DNA of 14,635 nucleotides, taken from positions 1-14,635 of the forward strand of contig JBCCZC010000108.1 in assembly GCA_039188505.1 (NCBI GenBank). The letters are read 5' to 3'. Of this stretch, positions 5,500-13,264 are shown piece by piece; the first letter of the stretch is position 1; each line of letters opens with the position of its first letter. The position numbers were made by a program, and so were the translations under genes. The notes beneath the pieces were generated by a model that saw nothing but the letters and a program-made list of their open reading frames with translations, was not told the origin of the DNA and searched no databases. The stretch is from JBCCZC01 sp039188505 (GTDB lineage Bacteria; Pseudomonadota; Gammaproteobacteria; Xanthomonadales; SZUA-38).

Positions 5500-6699
5500 A
5501 TGACACCGACCCTGTTTCTTGCCCTCGCCCTTGGTGCAGCGCCGCCCACCTTCCACAACCTGGAAGTCACCGTCGTGAACGACCCGCCCGGCCGGTCGGC
5601 CTGGCCTGCCGGCGACGGCTGGGTCGGCTTCGCCTTCGATCTCGTCGAGCGCCGCGAGGGGCCCTGCTGCTGGCACGGCCACGGCAGCCGGAAAGGCCGA
5701 CGCGGCTGCCATCTCACCAGCAGGGATCGCGGGTTTGTCGAAGACTCGGGCACGAGGCGCCTATCGGAGCGCGCCTATTTCCTCGGTCGGATCGAGGCCG
5801 GCACCGTCGTCGAGGCCACCGTCGTCGCGGAGCACTGTCCGCTCACCGGCAACGGCGAAGCCGTGCGCTGGCTTGCCACCGACAACGCACACGAACGTCT
5901 CTCGCGCCTGACCCGGACCGGCAGCCGTCGGGTTGCCAGCACGGCTCTCCATGGCCTGGCGGTCCTCGACGGGGATGGCGTCACCGATGAGCTGCAAACC
6001 CTGGCTGTCGATCCGCCGCACCGGGACGTCGGCCGCGGCGCCGTGTTCTGGCTGGGAGAGGCCCGCGGTGACCGCGGCCTTGACGCCCTGGACGAACTGC
6101 TGCGGGAGCTGCCGCCCGGCGGGCGTCGCGAGGCCATCAACCACGCGCTCCACGCCAACGGGACCCCGGGAGCAACCCGGCGCCTGCAACGAATCGCGAC
6201 CGATGACCCCGTTCGGGAGCAGCGCAACGACGCCGTCTTCTGGCTGGCCCAGGACGACGATCCAGCGACGCTCGAGGCCACGGCCGCCCTGATCGGGGAT
6301 CTGCTCGACGACGTCGACCCTGATGCCGACGCTTCGCTCTTCGCCCTCAGCGAGATCGACCTACCCGCCGCGACTGCACTGCTCGAGCGGACGGCGCAGG
6401 AGCACGGCGAGCCGCGGGTACGCCAGGAGGCACTGTTCTGGCTGGCGCAGGCGGCCCCGGAGCGGGGCCGTGAGCTCGCGGTCGCCCAGATCCACGCTAC
6501 AGCGCCCGGCAGCCGCGCCCAGGAGGCGGCCTTCACGGCCCTGATGCAGCTACCGGACGGCATGGGCACCGGCGCGTTGATCGAGCTGGCGCGCTCCCCG
6601 GGTCCCCGGGAGACGCGCCGGCAGGCCTTTTTCTGGCTGGCCCACTCCGATGATCCGCAGGCGGTTGCCGCCCTGACGGAGATGCTCGAAAAGCGTTGA
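5500..6699 (+). CDS. Secreted/periplasmic HEAT-repeat protein with FWL motifs
   Basis: This 399-residue protein has an N-terminal signal-like segment (MTPTLFLALALGAAPP) and so is probably periplasmic. Residues about 20-125 form a non-repeat domain carrying a Cys/His-rich loop (GPCCWHGHG, 54-62, with another CH at 70-71). That loop could bind metal or form disulfides. From about residue 135 to the end it is a HEAT/PBS-lyase-like superhelix. FWL motifs at about 183, 247, 313 and 378 (AVFWLGEA, AVFWLAQD, ALFWLAQA, AFFWLAHS) are spaced 64-66 residues apart. Second-type helices lie between them, so the unit is about 33 residues. HEAT arrays bind proteins; the partner is unknown. An earlier in-frame ATG at 5413 falls inside the upstream terminator, so I chose 5500, where a signal peptide begins. 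The gene converges on the large beta-helix gene. Confidence 0.82.
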   Translation: MTPTLFLALALGAAPPTFHNLEVTVVNDPPGRSAWPAGDGWVGFAFDLVERREGPCCWHGHGSRKGRRGCHLTSRDRGFVEDSGTRRLSERAYFLGRIEAGTVVEATVVAEHCPLTGNGEAVRWLATDNAHERLSRLTRTGSRRVASTALHGLAVLDGDGVTDELQTLAVDPPHRDVGRGAVFWLGEARGDRGLDALDELLRELPPGGRREAINHALHANGTPGATRRLQRIATDDPVREQRNDAVFWLAQDDDPATLEATAALIGDLLDDVDPDADASLFALSEIDLPAATALLERTAQEHGEPRVRQEALFWLAQAAPERGRELAVAQIHATAPGSRAQEAAFTALMQLPDGMGTGALIELARSPGPRETRRQAFFWLAHSDDPQAVAALTEMLEKR

Positions 6700-6705
6700 T
6701 TGGAA

Positions 6706-6733
6706 CGGCCCGGCGGACAACGCCGCCGGGCCG
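6706..6733. terminator. Hairpin between convergent HEAT and beta-helix genes
   Basis: CGGCCCGGCGG (6706-6716) and CCGCCGGGCCG (6723-6733) are exact reverse complements with a 6-base loop. They lie 6 bases after the plus-strand stop and 7 bases after the minus-strand stop. There is no clear T tract on either side (CTTCG on plus, TTCC on minus). It probably serves as a shared bidirectional terminator for the convergent pair. Confidence 0.65.
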
Positions 6734-6740
6734 CTTCGCG

Positions 6741-9700
6741 CTACTCCGTTTCGAAGCTGTCGGCGAAGATTCGCTCCGGCAGCGGCTCGATCACATCGGC
6801 CTCGACCAGGCCCGCGACAGCGCGCGCCGTCGCCGGCAGCTCGCCGATCCGGCTAACGCCGCCGCTGGCATCCACGCTCACCAGGACGTTCGGTGCCTCC
6901 GGCCCCGTCAGGAATCGCTCCGTGCGCCGCAGCAGACCGTAGATCAGCCCGGTCTCGGCACTTGCCTCCAGGTCGTGGAGCTGACGCAGCGGTTCCGAGG
7001 AACCGCCCTTTGCGACCGGCAGTTCGAGCCCGGGACCGTAGCTCAGGGGGAGGGTCTGGAGGAGCGCGTCGTAGTTCGCGCGATCGAAGAAGGCCAGCTC
7101 GATGGTCTCGAAACCGGCGTCTACGTTGAGCACGATGGCGCCGTCGAGGACCGTCACGCCGGCGACATCCCGAGGATCGCCGCCCAGCGGCGCGGTCGCG
7201 CCAGTCACCCGGTCGATCTCGAAGAGGTCCTCGTCCCGAGCGCCCAGCACGACGCCGTTCGCGTCGATGGCCAGACCTTCGAAGATCTCGTCGACCACGG
7301 TGACCGCGGACTCGATCTCGGCCGAGCACGGATCCGCCGTGAACAGCACCTGCTCGCCCGACCCGATCGCGGCCTGACCGAGGCCGACAAGCCGATCCAG
7401 CGACGGGTCATAGGTCAGCGAGGTCACGATGGTGGGCAGCGTGCCGACGAAGGTCAACGCGCCCGTATCTGGGGAGGCGCCGAAGAGCATCGAGTCCGTA
7501 CCCTCCGCCGAGACCGCGGTGAAGAGTTCGGTGTCGCAGCTGGCCGGCGGCAGCGGCAGCGTGCCCGGATCGGCCACCAGGCCGCTGATGCGATCGGGAA
7601 GGTTCAGGAGACCAGCCGTTGCGCCGTCATTCGGATCGACCAACAGCAGCTCGCCGTTCTCGTTGGCCGCCAGGAGCTGCCCGCCGACGAAGGCGGCCGC
7701 TTCCACGGTGCTGAGCGAGGGCGCGAGCGTCGTCGACGTCGACGCGCAATCGTCCGCCGCACTCGCGGGGAAACTGCCGACATCGATCGCCTCGAGCTCC
7801 GAGTTGCCCAGGGCCAGCAGACGCCCACCGGTCGAATCCCACGCAAGACCAGGGAGCCCGCCGATGTCGCAGCGCGCCGTGGCAACGCCCGTCGCGACGT
7901 CGACGGTATAGAGCAACCCGTCTCCCGCGGCGACGTAGAGGACGCCGCTGTCGTCAAAGGCCGCGTCGCGCACCACGAGCCCCGTGGCGCCGATCGCCGT
8001 CAGGCCCGCCGCCGGATCGAGGGCGGCCAGAATCGCCCCGCCCGCGTCGACGCCCTTAGCGCCGGTCCCGGCCTCGTAGCCCCGGGCAAACACGAAGAGG
8101 TCGCCTCCTGCGCGCTCGGCCAGGGCATCAATGCCGCGCACCGGGACACCTTCCTCGAAGGCGAGCGGTGCCGCGTTGCCGATCGTGTCATCCACCTGGA
8201 ACGACCGGACGACGTTGTCGAAGTCCGAAACCTGCAGCTGGCTCGCGACCGCGAGCGCGGGCACCTCGCGGGTCGAGAACGCGATCGTGTCGCAGGTGTT
8301 GTTCGTCTCGTCGACCTCGCGGATCGCACCGTCGGGGTCCACCGTACAGGTCATCTCATCCGCGGGAATGGTCACCGCGGCCGCCGCATTCACGCTGACC
8401 TCGACCGAGACGCTCAGGCTGCTCGACGGGGAACTCAGGGTGAACTCGTCCACGCTCACGCACTCGAGCAGTGCAGCGTCGATGCCGCAGTCGAGTGAGC
8501 CTGAGATCAGGCTGAAGCTGCCGATCTGTGGATCGTCGAACGCGATGCCTGTTGCAGGCAATGCGACCCGGAGGACAACCGTCCCCGTCGGAAACACGAT
8601 CGGCTCCTCGCCGGCATTGCTGATCTCGTAGACCGTGCCGAAGTTCGCGCCCACGAACGGATCGCCGGCGCCACCGAAGAAGTACGCCAGGGCAACGTCG
8701 CGCCGATCGTCCGCGACCAGCTCGACCGCGCCGATGTCGCAGGTGTCGTCGCCGGGCCGGGCGAAGCCGCGCTGGTCGTCGGTCAAGCCGCTGAGGGTGC
8801 AGTCCCCCGCGTCGATCGCCGGGCTCTGGTTCAGCGGCCGCTGGGTTTCGACGCAGGAGCCGTCGGGCAGCGTCGCGGCGCAGCCGTTGTCCTGGAGCAT
8901 GCCAAGCAGGGGATCGCCAGCGACGTCCGTCGCAACCGTCGCGCAGTTCGTATCGACCGCAAAGACGTTGTTGCCGGCGGATACGACCGGGCCGGCGCAG
9001 TCGTCCGTGCTGCCGTCGCCCAGCACGTTGCCGAACACGATCGCGTTGTCGAGGGTCAAGGTCTGGGCGTCAACGCCGCAGGTCCCATCCACGACTCCGG
9101 CGCAGATGCTTGCTTCGCCGACGCCGTTGTCATCGGCATCCGAAACGTTGTCGACGAGCGTGACCTGGGACAGGACGAAGGTGCCCGTGCCCTTGATCGC
9201 GGCGCCCGAGGCGCTGGTCCGGTTATCGGCAATCGTGGTGTTGATGATGCGCGTTTCGGCCGAGGGGTTGTCGACCGCGACGCCACCCGTCCCGAATTCC
9301 AGGCACTCGCTCGAGACCGAGTCGTCACCGATGGCGACGTTGCGCGCCAGCGTACTGCCCTCGACGAGGTTCCGCGCGCCACCGTCGAAGTACACGCCGG
9401 CGATACTGCAGGTGCACGCCACGCCGGTGCAGCTCGAGGTGTTGTCGGTGATCTGGCTGTCGCGCACGACGCCCTCGAAGCTGGCGTTTGACGCGCCGAT
9501 CTTCACGATCTCCTCGGTATCGCAGCCGTCGCCGGCGCATTCATTGCGATTGCGCACGACCTGGACCCGTTCCAGGATCCTGTCGCCCCCTTCGCCGTTG
9601 ATGCCGACCAGCTCGTCGACGTCGCAGTCCACACCGTCGCAGATCTGGACGTTGTCGGCGAAGACCGTATCGGTAATCAGCTTGTCACCGCCCGCGCTGC

Positions 9701-11156
9701 TGTCGAGCAGCTCATCGGTATCGCAGTCGAAGCCGGTGCAGGTCAGGACGTTCCGCAGGAAGAACGAATCCGTGATGGACAGGGTCTTGCGGAACGCACC
9801 GCTATCGAAGGCGAACAGCTCGTCCGAGTCGCACTCGTCGCCCAGGCACTCGATGCGATTGTCGCTGAAGGTCGTTCGGAGCAACGTCAGCGTCGATCCG
9901 GTCGCCTGCTGCTCGAATTCGAAGACCTCGTCCACGTCGCAGTCGACGCCCGTGCAGGTCAGCGTATTGCGGCTCACGCTGCTGTCCGTGAGCGACAGCG
10001 TCTGGCCGAAGTTGATCTCGATGAGCTCCTCGGTGTTGCAGCCGACCCCGGTGCAGCTAACGACGTTGTCCTCAAGCTGGAAGCGCCTGAACTCGTGGTC
10101 GCCGCTCGGCTCGATCGGGCTGAGATTGCCGCCATTGACCTCGAACAGCTGCTCGCCATCACAGTTGTCACCGTTGCAGGTCATGACGTTGTCCGCGACG
10201 CGCACATCGATCATGGTGATATCGAACCGATCCGCACCGTAGTCGACGGCCAGGGACACCAGCTCATCGGTATCGCAGCCGGCACCCTCGCAAGAAGCCA
10301 TGTTTCCGGTGATGTCGACGCGCTGGAAGGTCGCCTGGATCTCCCGCCCGGCCGCGCGGGTGTCGCTGCACTCGGGAGTACGATTCGCATCGCAGTCCAT
10401 GAGGATCGCGGCACTCCCGGCGAGACAGCCAGCTTCCTCCTCGGCGTCCGCGCAGACGGCGCCCTCCGCAACGGCGCAGAACGACGTATTGCCCGAGATG
10501 GTCGCGTCGCTGATCCGCAGATTGCCGAAGTTCTCGACGAGGATGCCGCCCGTGTTGTGCGCATCGCCACAGCACGCGCCCGTGCAGCTGGTCGCGTTAT
10601 CAAGGACGTCCGTGCGGCGCAGGTCCAGCGTTCCGGTGCTGGCGAAGAAGATCCCCCCGGCGCCCGTGAAGCACCCCTCGCCGGTGCAGGCAACGTCGCC
10701 GTTGCGAACGGTCAGGTCCTCCAGGATCAGGTCGACGTCCAGCGTCGTCGGCGGGCGAACGTCGATCACACGATCACCGTCGCCGTCAATCCCGGGGTCG
10801 CCGATGCCGTTCTCGATGACGGTTTCGGCGACGCCCGCCCCGCGAATCCTGAGCGAGCGGGTGACGTCGAGGTCGCCCTCTTCGTTGTTGTCCTCGCCGC
10901 TCCCACCGAGCATCAGCGCATAGGTGCCGGCTGGGAGAACGATCAGGTCTTCGTCGCGATCATCGTTGGCCGCGCACACCGCCTCACGCAGGCTGACGAA
11001 GCCGTCCGCGCCGGGATCGTTCTCCAGATCGGCGACGGTGAGGGCCCCGCAGGGGCCGGCATCGACGACGTCGGCGGTCGTCGATACGTTGATCGTCGCG
11101 GCCTCGGCGGTCATGGCAATGACGCCCAGCAGCACGGCCGAAAGAAATCTGTTCAT
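6741..11156 (-). CDS. Large secreted CSLREA / choice-of-anchor Q beta-helix protein with Cys-loop repeats, CARDB-like and propeller-like domains
   Basis: This exported protein has 1471 residues. The ATG at 11156 opens a clear signal peptide (MNRFLSAVLLGVIAMTAEA) and has AGGGA 6 bases upstream; an in-frame ATG at 11222 would bury that signal. A CSLREA-type segment (VSLREAVCAAN, about 54-64) leads into a right-handed parallel beta-helix, to about 813. The helix closes with the SPAIDAG, DQRGFARP and CDIGAVE motifs of choice-of-anchor Q proteins. Its middle carries eight tandem Cys loops, listed separately. Residues about 815-970 look like an Ig-like CARDB domain (REVDETNNTCD). About 970-1455 is a repetitive propeller-like region with many GLAWD/LYTVD-type strands. 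The C-terminus is RIFADSFETE. Such proteins are surface-exposed or secreted; ligand and function are unknown. The gene is probably transcribed on its own or after ubiA, which ends 124 bases upstream on the same strand. Confidence 0.88.
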   Translation of the reverse strand: MNRFLSAVLLGVIAMTAEAATINVSTTADVVDAGPCGALTVADLENDPGADGFVSLREAVCAANDDRDEDLIVLPAGTYALMLGGSGEDNNEEGDLDVTRSLRIRGAGVAETVIENGIGDPGIDGDGDRVIDVRPPTTLDVDLILEDLTVRNGDVACTGEGCFTGAGGIFFASTGTLDLRRTDVLDNATSCTGACCGDAHNTGGILVENFGNLRISDATISGNTSFCAVAEGAVCADAEEEAGCLAGSAAILMDCDANRTPECSDTRAAGREIQATFQRVDITGNMASCEGAGCDTDELVSLAVDYGADRFDITMIDVRVADNVMTCNGDNCDGEQLFEVNGGNLSPIEPSGDHEFRRFQLEDNVVSCTGVGCNTEELIEINFGQTLSLTDSSVSRNTLTCTGVDCDVDEVFEFEQQATGSTLTLLRTTFSDNRIECLGDECDSDELFAFDSGAFRKTLSITDSFFLRNVLTCTGFDCDTDELLDSSAGGDKLITDTVFADNVQICDGVDCDVDELVGINGEGGDRILERVQVVRNRNECAGDGCDTEEIVKIGASNASFEGVVRDSQITDNTSSCTGVACTCSIAGVYFDGGARNLVEGSTLARNVAIGDDSVSSECLEFGTGGVAVDNPSAETRIINTTIADNRTSASGAAIKGTGTFVLSQVTLVDNVSDADDNGVGEASICAGVVDGTCGVDAQTLTLDNAIVFGNVLGDGSTDDCAGPVVSAGNNVFAVDTNCATVATDVAGDPLLGMLQDNGCAATLPDGSCVETQRPLNQSPAIDAGDCTLSGLTDDQRGFARPGDDTCDIGAVELVADDRRDVALAYFFGGAGDPFVGANFGTVYEISNAGEEPIVFPTGTVVLRVALPATGIAFDDPQIGSFSLISGSLDCGIDAALLECVSVDEFTLSSPSSSLSVSVEVSVNAAAAVTIPADEMTCTVDPDGAIREVDETNNTCDTIAFSTREVPALAVASQLQVSDFDNVVRSFQVDDTIGNAAPLAFEEGVPVRGIDALAERAGGDLFVFARGYEAGTGAKGVDAGGAILAALDPAAGLTAIGATGLVVRDAAFDDSGVLYVAAGDGLLYTVDVATGVATARCDIGGLPGLAWDSTGGRLLALGNSELEAIDVGSFPASAADDCASTSTTLAPSLSTVEAAAFVGGQLLAANENGELLLVDPNDGATAGLLNLPDRISGLVADPGTLPLPPASCDTELFTAVSAEGTDSMLFGASPDTGALTFVGTLPTIVTSLTYDPSLDRLVGLGQAAIGSGEQVLFTADPCSAEIESAVTVVDEIFEGLAIDANGVVLGARDEDLFEIDRVTGATAPLGGDPRDVAGVTVLDGAIVLNVDAGFETIELAFFDRANYDALLQTLPLSYGPGLELPVAKGGSSEPLRQLHDLEASAETGLIYGLLRRTERFLTGPEAPNVLVSVDASGGVSRIGELPATARAVAGLVEADVIEPLPERIFADSFETE
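9507..10292 (-). repeat. Eight tandem acidic Cys-loop repeats inside the beta-helix protein
   Basis: Within residues about 289-550 of the beta-helix protein, eight copies of C-x-G-x-x-C-[DN]-x-[DE]-[EQ]-[LVI] occur: CEGAGCDTDEL, CNGDNCDGEQL, CTGVGCNTEEL, CTGVDCDVDEV, CLGDECDSDEL, CTGFDCDTDEL, CDGVDCDVDEL and CAGDGCDTEEI. Spacing between first cysteines is 38, 41, 33, 36, 36, 33 and 34 residues. An Asn lies four residues before the first Cys in seven copies, as in the Asn ladders of beta-helices. Three degenerate CxGxxC copies flank the block (CTGEGC, CTGACC, CTGVAC). The DNA copies are diverged, so the repeat is old and kept at protein level. Confidence 0.85.
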
Positions 11157-11280
11157 GGATGGTCCCTGTCCTTGTTCTCGACTGCACGGGGCCCGTCGGT
11201 CGACGATTGACCTCAGGGGCACTCCCGCCTCTCGAAGCGAAATCTAAACCTGAAATGTGGCGGAAATCGTCAGATCGGAT

Positions 11281-12174
11281 TCAGGCGAGGAACAGCCCGA
11301 TGGCCAGCAGCAGCGGCGTGATCAGACAGAGGACGACGTTGAGGCCGAGGGCCGGAAGCAGGCTCTCGAGATGCTCGGCATTGCTCAACACCTTCGTCGC
11401 CAGAACGGGCACCAGTACGCCCGGAACAAGCCCAAGCGCCGCCCATGCGGGGAGGTAGCCCGCCACGATGGCACCGACGGGGACGATGAAGGCGAGCGCC
11501 AGGAACAGGACGTAGACCCGGGCAGCCGTCTTGGGCCCGCCGACCACCAGCAGATGTCGGCGTCCGACCCGTCGGTCCGGTTCGACGTCGGGGAACTGGT
11601 TGAGGAGCAGCAGGTTGCTCACGAGGAAAAACGGCGTCAGCGATGCCGCGAAAGCAACGGGCGTGTACTCGCCGGTGAGTACAAAGGCCGTTCCCATCAC
11701 CATCAGCGGGCCGAAGCCAAGGCCCGGCGCAATGAGACAGGCGATCCAGCTGTGCGTGATCCGGCTCGTGTAAGCCGCAATCACCACACACCCGAGCAGA
11801 CCCAGCGGCAGTAGCCCCATGCCGTGACGGGCGGTGAAGTAGATGCCGATCGCCGCGGTGCCGGCCAGCGTCGCGATGCCCGCAAGCCGGGTCATCGGCG
11901 CCACGTCCGGATTCGCCGGTAGGATGCCGGTGCCACCGCTGAACGGCGTCCGCTCGGTCATGGCGTCGAGGCCGCTGGAGTAGTCCTCGTATTCGTTCAG
12001 CAGGTTCACACTGGCGTGCGCCAGAAGACCGCCGAGCAGCGCGAGCGCAAAGGTCGCCCAGTCGACGGGGCCGTGGGTGAACTGCGCCGCGCCGGCGCCC
12101 AGCAGCACGCACATCGGCGTGAGCACCAGGAAATTCGGCCGGGTGCTGCCGAAGACCTTCGCTAGTTGGCTCAA
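11281..12174 (-). CDS. UbiA-family polytopic prenyltransferase (MenA/UbiA-like)
   Basis: This 297-residue integral membrane protein belongs to the UbiA superfamily, which transfers a polyprenyl chain from its diphosphate to an aromatic or other acceptor. Both metal-diphosphate motifs are visible. The first is NLLNEYEDYSSGLD (57-70), a variant of NDxxDxxxD resembling MenA. The second is NQFPDVEPDRRVGRR (192-206), the DxxxD motif with its basic continuation. Several hydrophobic segments fill the rest. I chose the TTG start at 12174 because AAGGAG stands exactly 6 bases upstream and the protein then begins near the conserved core. The in-frame ATG at 12267 adds 31 unlikely residues and lacks a comparable ribosome site. 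No quinone-pathway neighbours are present, so the acceptor (naphthoate, benzoate or other) is unknown. It is divergent from the hydrolase gene. Confidence 0.85.
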   Translation of the reverse strand: MSQLAKVFGSTRPNFLVLTPMCVLLGAGAAQFTHGPVDWATFALALLGGLLAHASVNLLNEYEDYSSGLDAMTERTPFSGGTGILPANPDVAPMTRLAGIATLAGTAAIGIYFTARHGMGLLPLGLLGCVVIAAYTSRITHSWIACLIAPGLGFGPLMVMGTAFVLTGEYTPVAFAASLTPFFLVSNLLLLNQFPDVEPDRRVGRRHLLVVGGPKTAARVYVLFLALAFIVPVGAIVAGYLPAWAALGLVPGVLVPVLATKVLSNAEHLESLLPALGLNVVLCLITPLLLAIGLFLA

Positions 12175-12180
12175 GGGGCG

Positions 12181-12186
12181 CTCCTT
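12181..12186 (-). promoter_or_regulatory. Shine-Dalgarno site fixing the TTG start of the prenyltransferase
   Basis: On the minus strand this reads AAGGAG, 6 bases before TTG at 12174. It is the strongest ribosome binding site in the neighbourhood and decides the start against the upstream ATG. Confidence 0.75.
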
Positions 12187-12313
12187 CTGCTGCGTGCCCG
12201 AACGCGCCCCCGATGATACGCATCTGGTGCGCGCGCGGAAGCCCTTCGCGGCGGTCGACAGGCCCACGGATTCGTGTCAGCCTCGGAGCCCTTCGGCATG
12301 GGGGATCACCGCC

Positions 12314-13183
12314 GTGAACGCTGCTTTTCGTCAACACTGCCTCGTGGGACTCGCCGGCCTCGCGACGCTGCTCGGCGCGAGCTGCGCCAGCCATGAGGAC
12401 AAACCCGACGGCCCCCGCCCGGATTCGGGGCGCAAGGTGGCGTACGAGCTCACGGAGGACGTCCGCTACGTGCCCGAGGACTGGCCGGAGCCCCTTGGCG
12501 CTGATCTCTACCTGCCCGCATCGACCGGGCTCCGCCCGGCCGTTCTCGTGGTGCACGGGGGCGGCTGGACCCGGCGCTCACGCTCGGACATGAACGGCAT
12601 CAGCCGCCAGCTGGCAAAGCGCGGCTTCGTCGTCTTGAACGTCACCTACCGCTTCGCGCCCGCGTATCGCCATCCCGCCCAGCTCGAGGACCTGCGAGAA
12701 GCGCTGGCATGGCTGGCCGCCAACGCCGACGAACACCGGATCGACGTCACGCGGATCGGCGCGTTCGGCTATTCGGCCGGCGCCCATCTCGCCGCGCTGG
12801 TTGCGGTGACGGACCCCGAGCCGGGCGTCGCCGCGGTTGTTGCTGGGGGCACGCCCGTGGATCTGCGCAAGTGGCCGGACAGTCCGCTCGTCAACACGCT
12901 CATCGGCGCGCATCGGGATGCGGCCCTCGAGGCCTGGACCGACGCCTCGCCGATCGCACACGTCACCCCCGACGACCCACCGTTCTTCCTCTACCACGGC
13001 GGCATGGACACGCTGGTCGAGCCCGAACAGGCCACGCTGATGCAGGCCGCGCTCCAGGAGGTCGGCGTCCCGGTCGAGCTCTATCTCGCGCCGCTCCAGG
13101 GCCACGTTTCCATGTTTGTGTTCGGCGGCAGCGCCGTTCGCGCCGGCATCGACTTCCTCGCGCGGGAGCTCGCGCTGGATTGA
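12314..13183 (+). CDS. Exported alpha/beta hydrolase (carboxylesterase-like), possible lipoprotein
   Basis: This 289-residue alpha/beta hydrolase of the esterase/lipase (HGGG) type has all its catalytic elements visible. They are the oxyanion-hole motif HGGGW (81-85), the nucleophile elbow GYSAG with Ser154, Asp232 in YHGGMDTLVEP and His264 in APLQGHVSMF. It should hydrolyse carboxyl esters or similar bonds; the substrate is unknown. The N-terminus is a signal segment (VGLAGLATLLGASC). Cys24 could be a lipid-modified cysteine, although LGASC is a poor lipobox because Gly stands at -3. I chose the GTG at 12314 because it starts the signal segment and has a GGGG run about 8 bases upstream. The frame stays open upstream to 12077, but that part lies antisense within ubiA and is not protein-like. 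It is followed by an AraC regulator 81 bases downstream. Confidence 0.87.
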   Translation: MNAAFRQHCLVGLAGLATLLGASCASHEDKPDGPRPDSGRKVAYELTEDVRYVPEDWPEPLGADLYLPASTGLRPAVLVVHGGGWTRRSRSDMNGISRQLAKRGFVVLNVTYRFAPAYRHPAQLEDLREALAWLAANADEHRIDVTRIGAFGYSAGAHLAALVAVTDPEPGVAAVVAGGTPVDLRKWPDSPLVNTLIGAHRDAALEAWTDASPIAHVTPDDPPFFLYHGGMDTLVEPEQATLMQAALQEVGVPVELYLAPLQGHVSMFVFGGSAVRAGIDFLARELALD

Positions 13184-13264
13184 TCCCGTTCGCGCACGTC
13201 CCACACCGACGCCCGTGACCTTGCGCAGGGGCGGCGGGCACCCGTCCGGCCCTAGGCTCATGGG

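Noticed and set aside
6696..8498. 600-codon plus-strand open frame starting at the end of the HEAT gene
   Set aside because: It runs antisense to the propeller-like part of the beta-helix protein and through the convergent hairpin, and its composition is dominated by R, D, E, Q and G. It is a shadow frame.
8635..10242. 535-codon plus-strand open frame opposite the beta-helix repeats
   Set aside because: Ser/Thr/Pro-rich low-complexity translation that mirrors the repeated minus-strand codons; no signal, motif or ribosome site supports it.
9507..10292. Regularly spaced repeats as a possible CRISPR array
   Set aside because: The periodicity is at protein level with diverged nucleotides, in frame within a large coding gene; there are no identical direct repeats.
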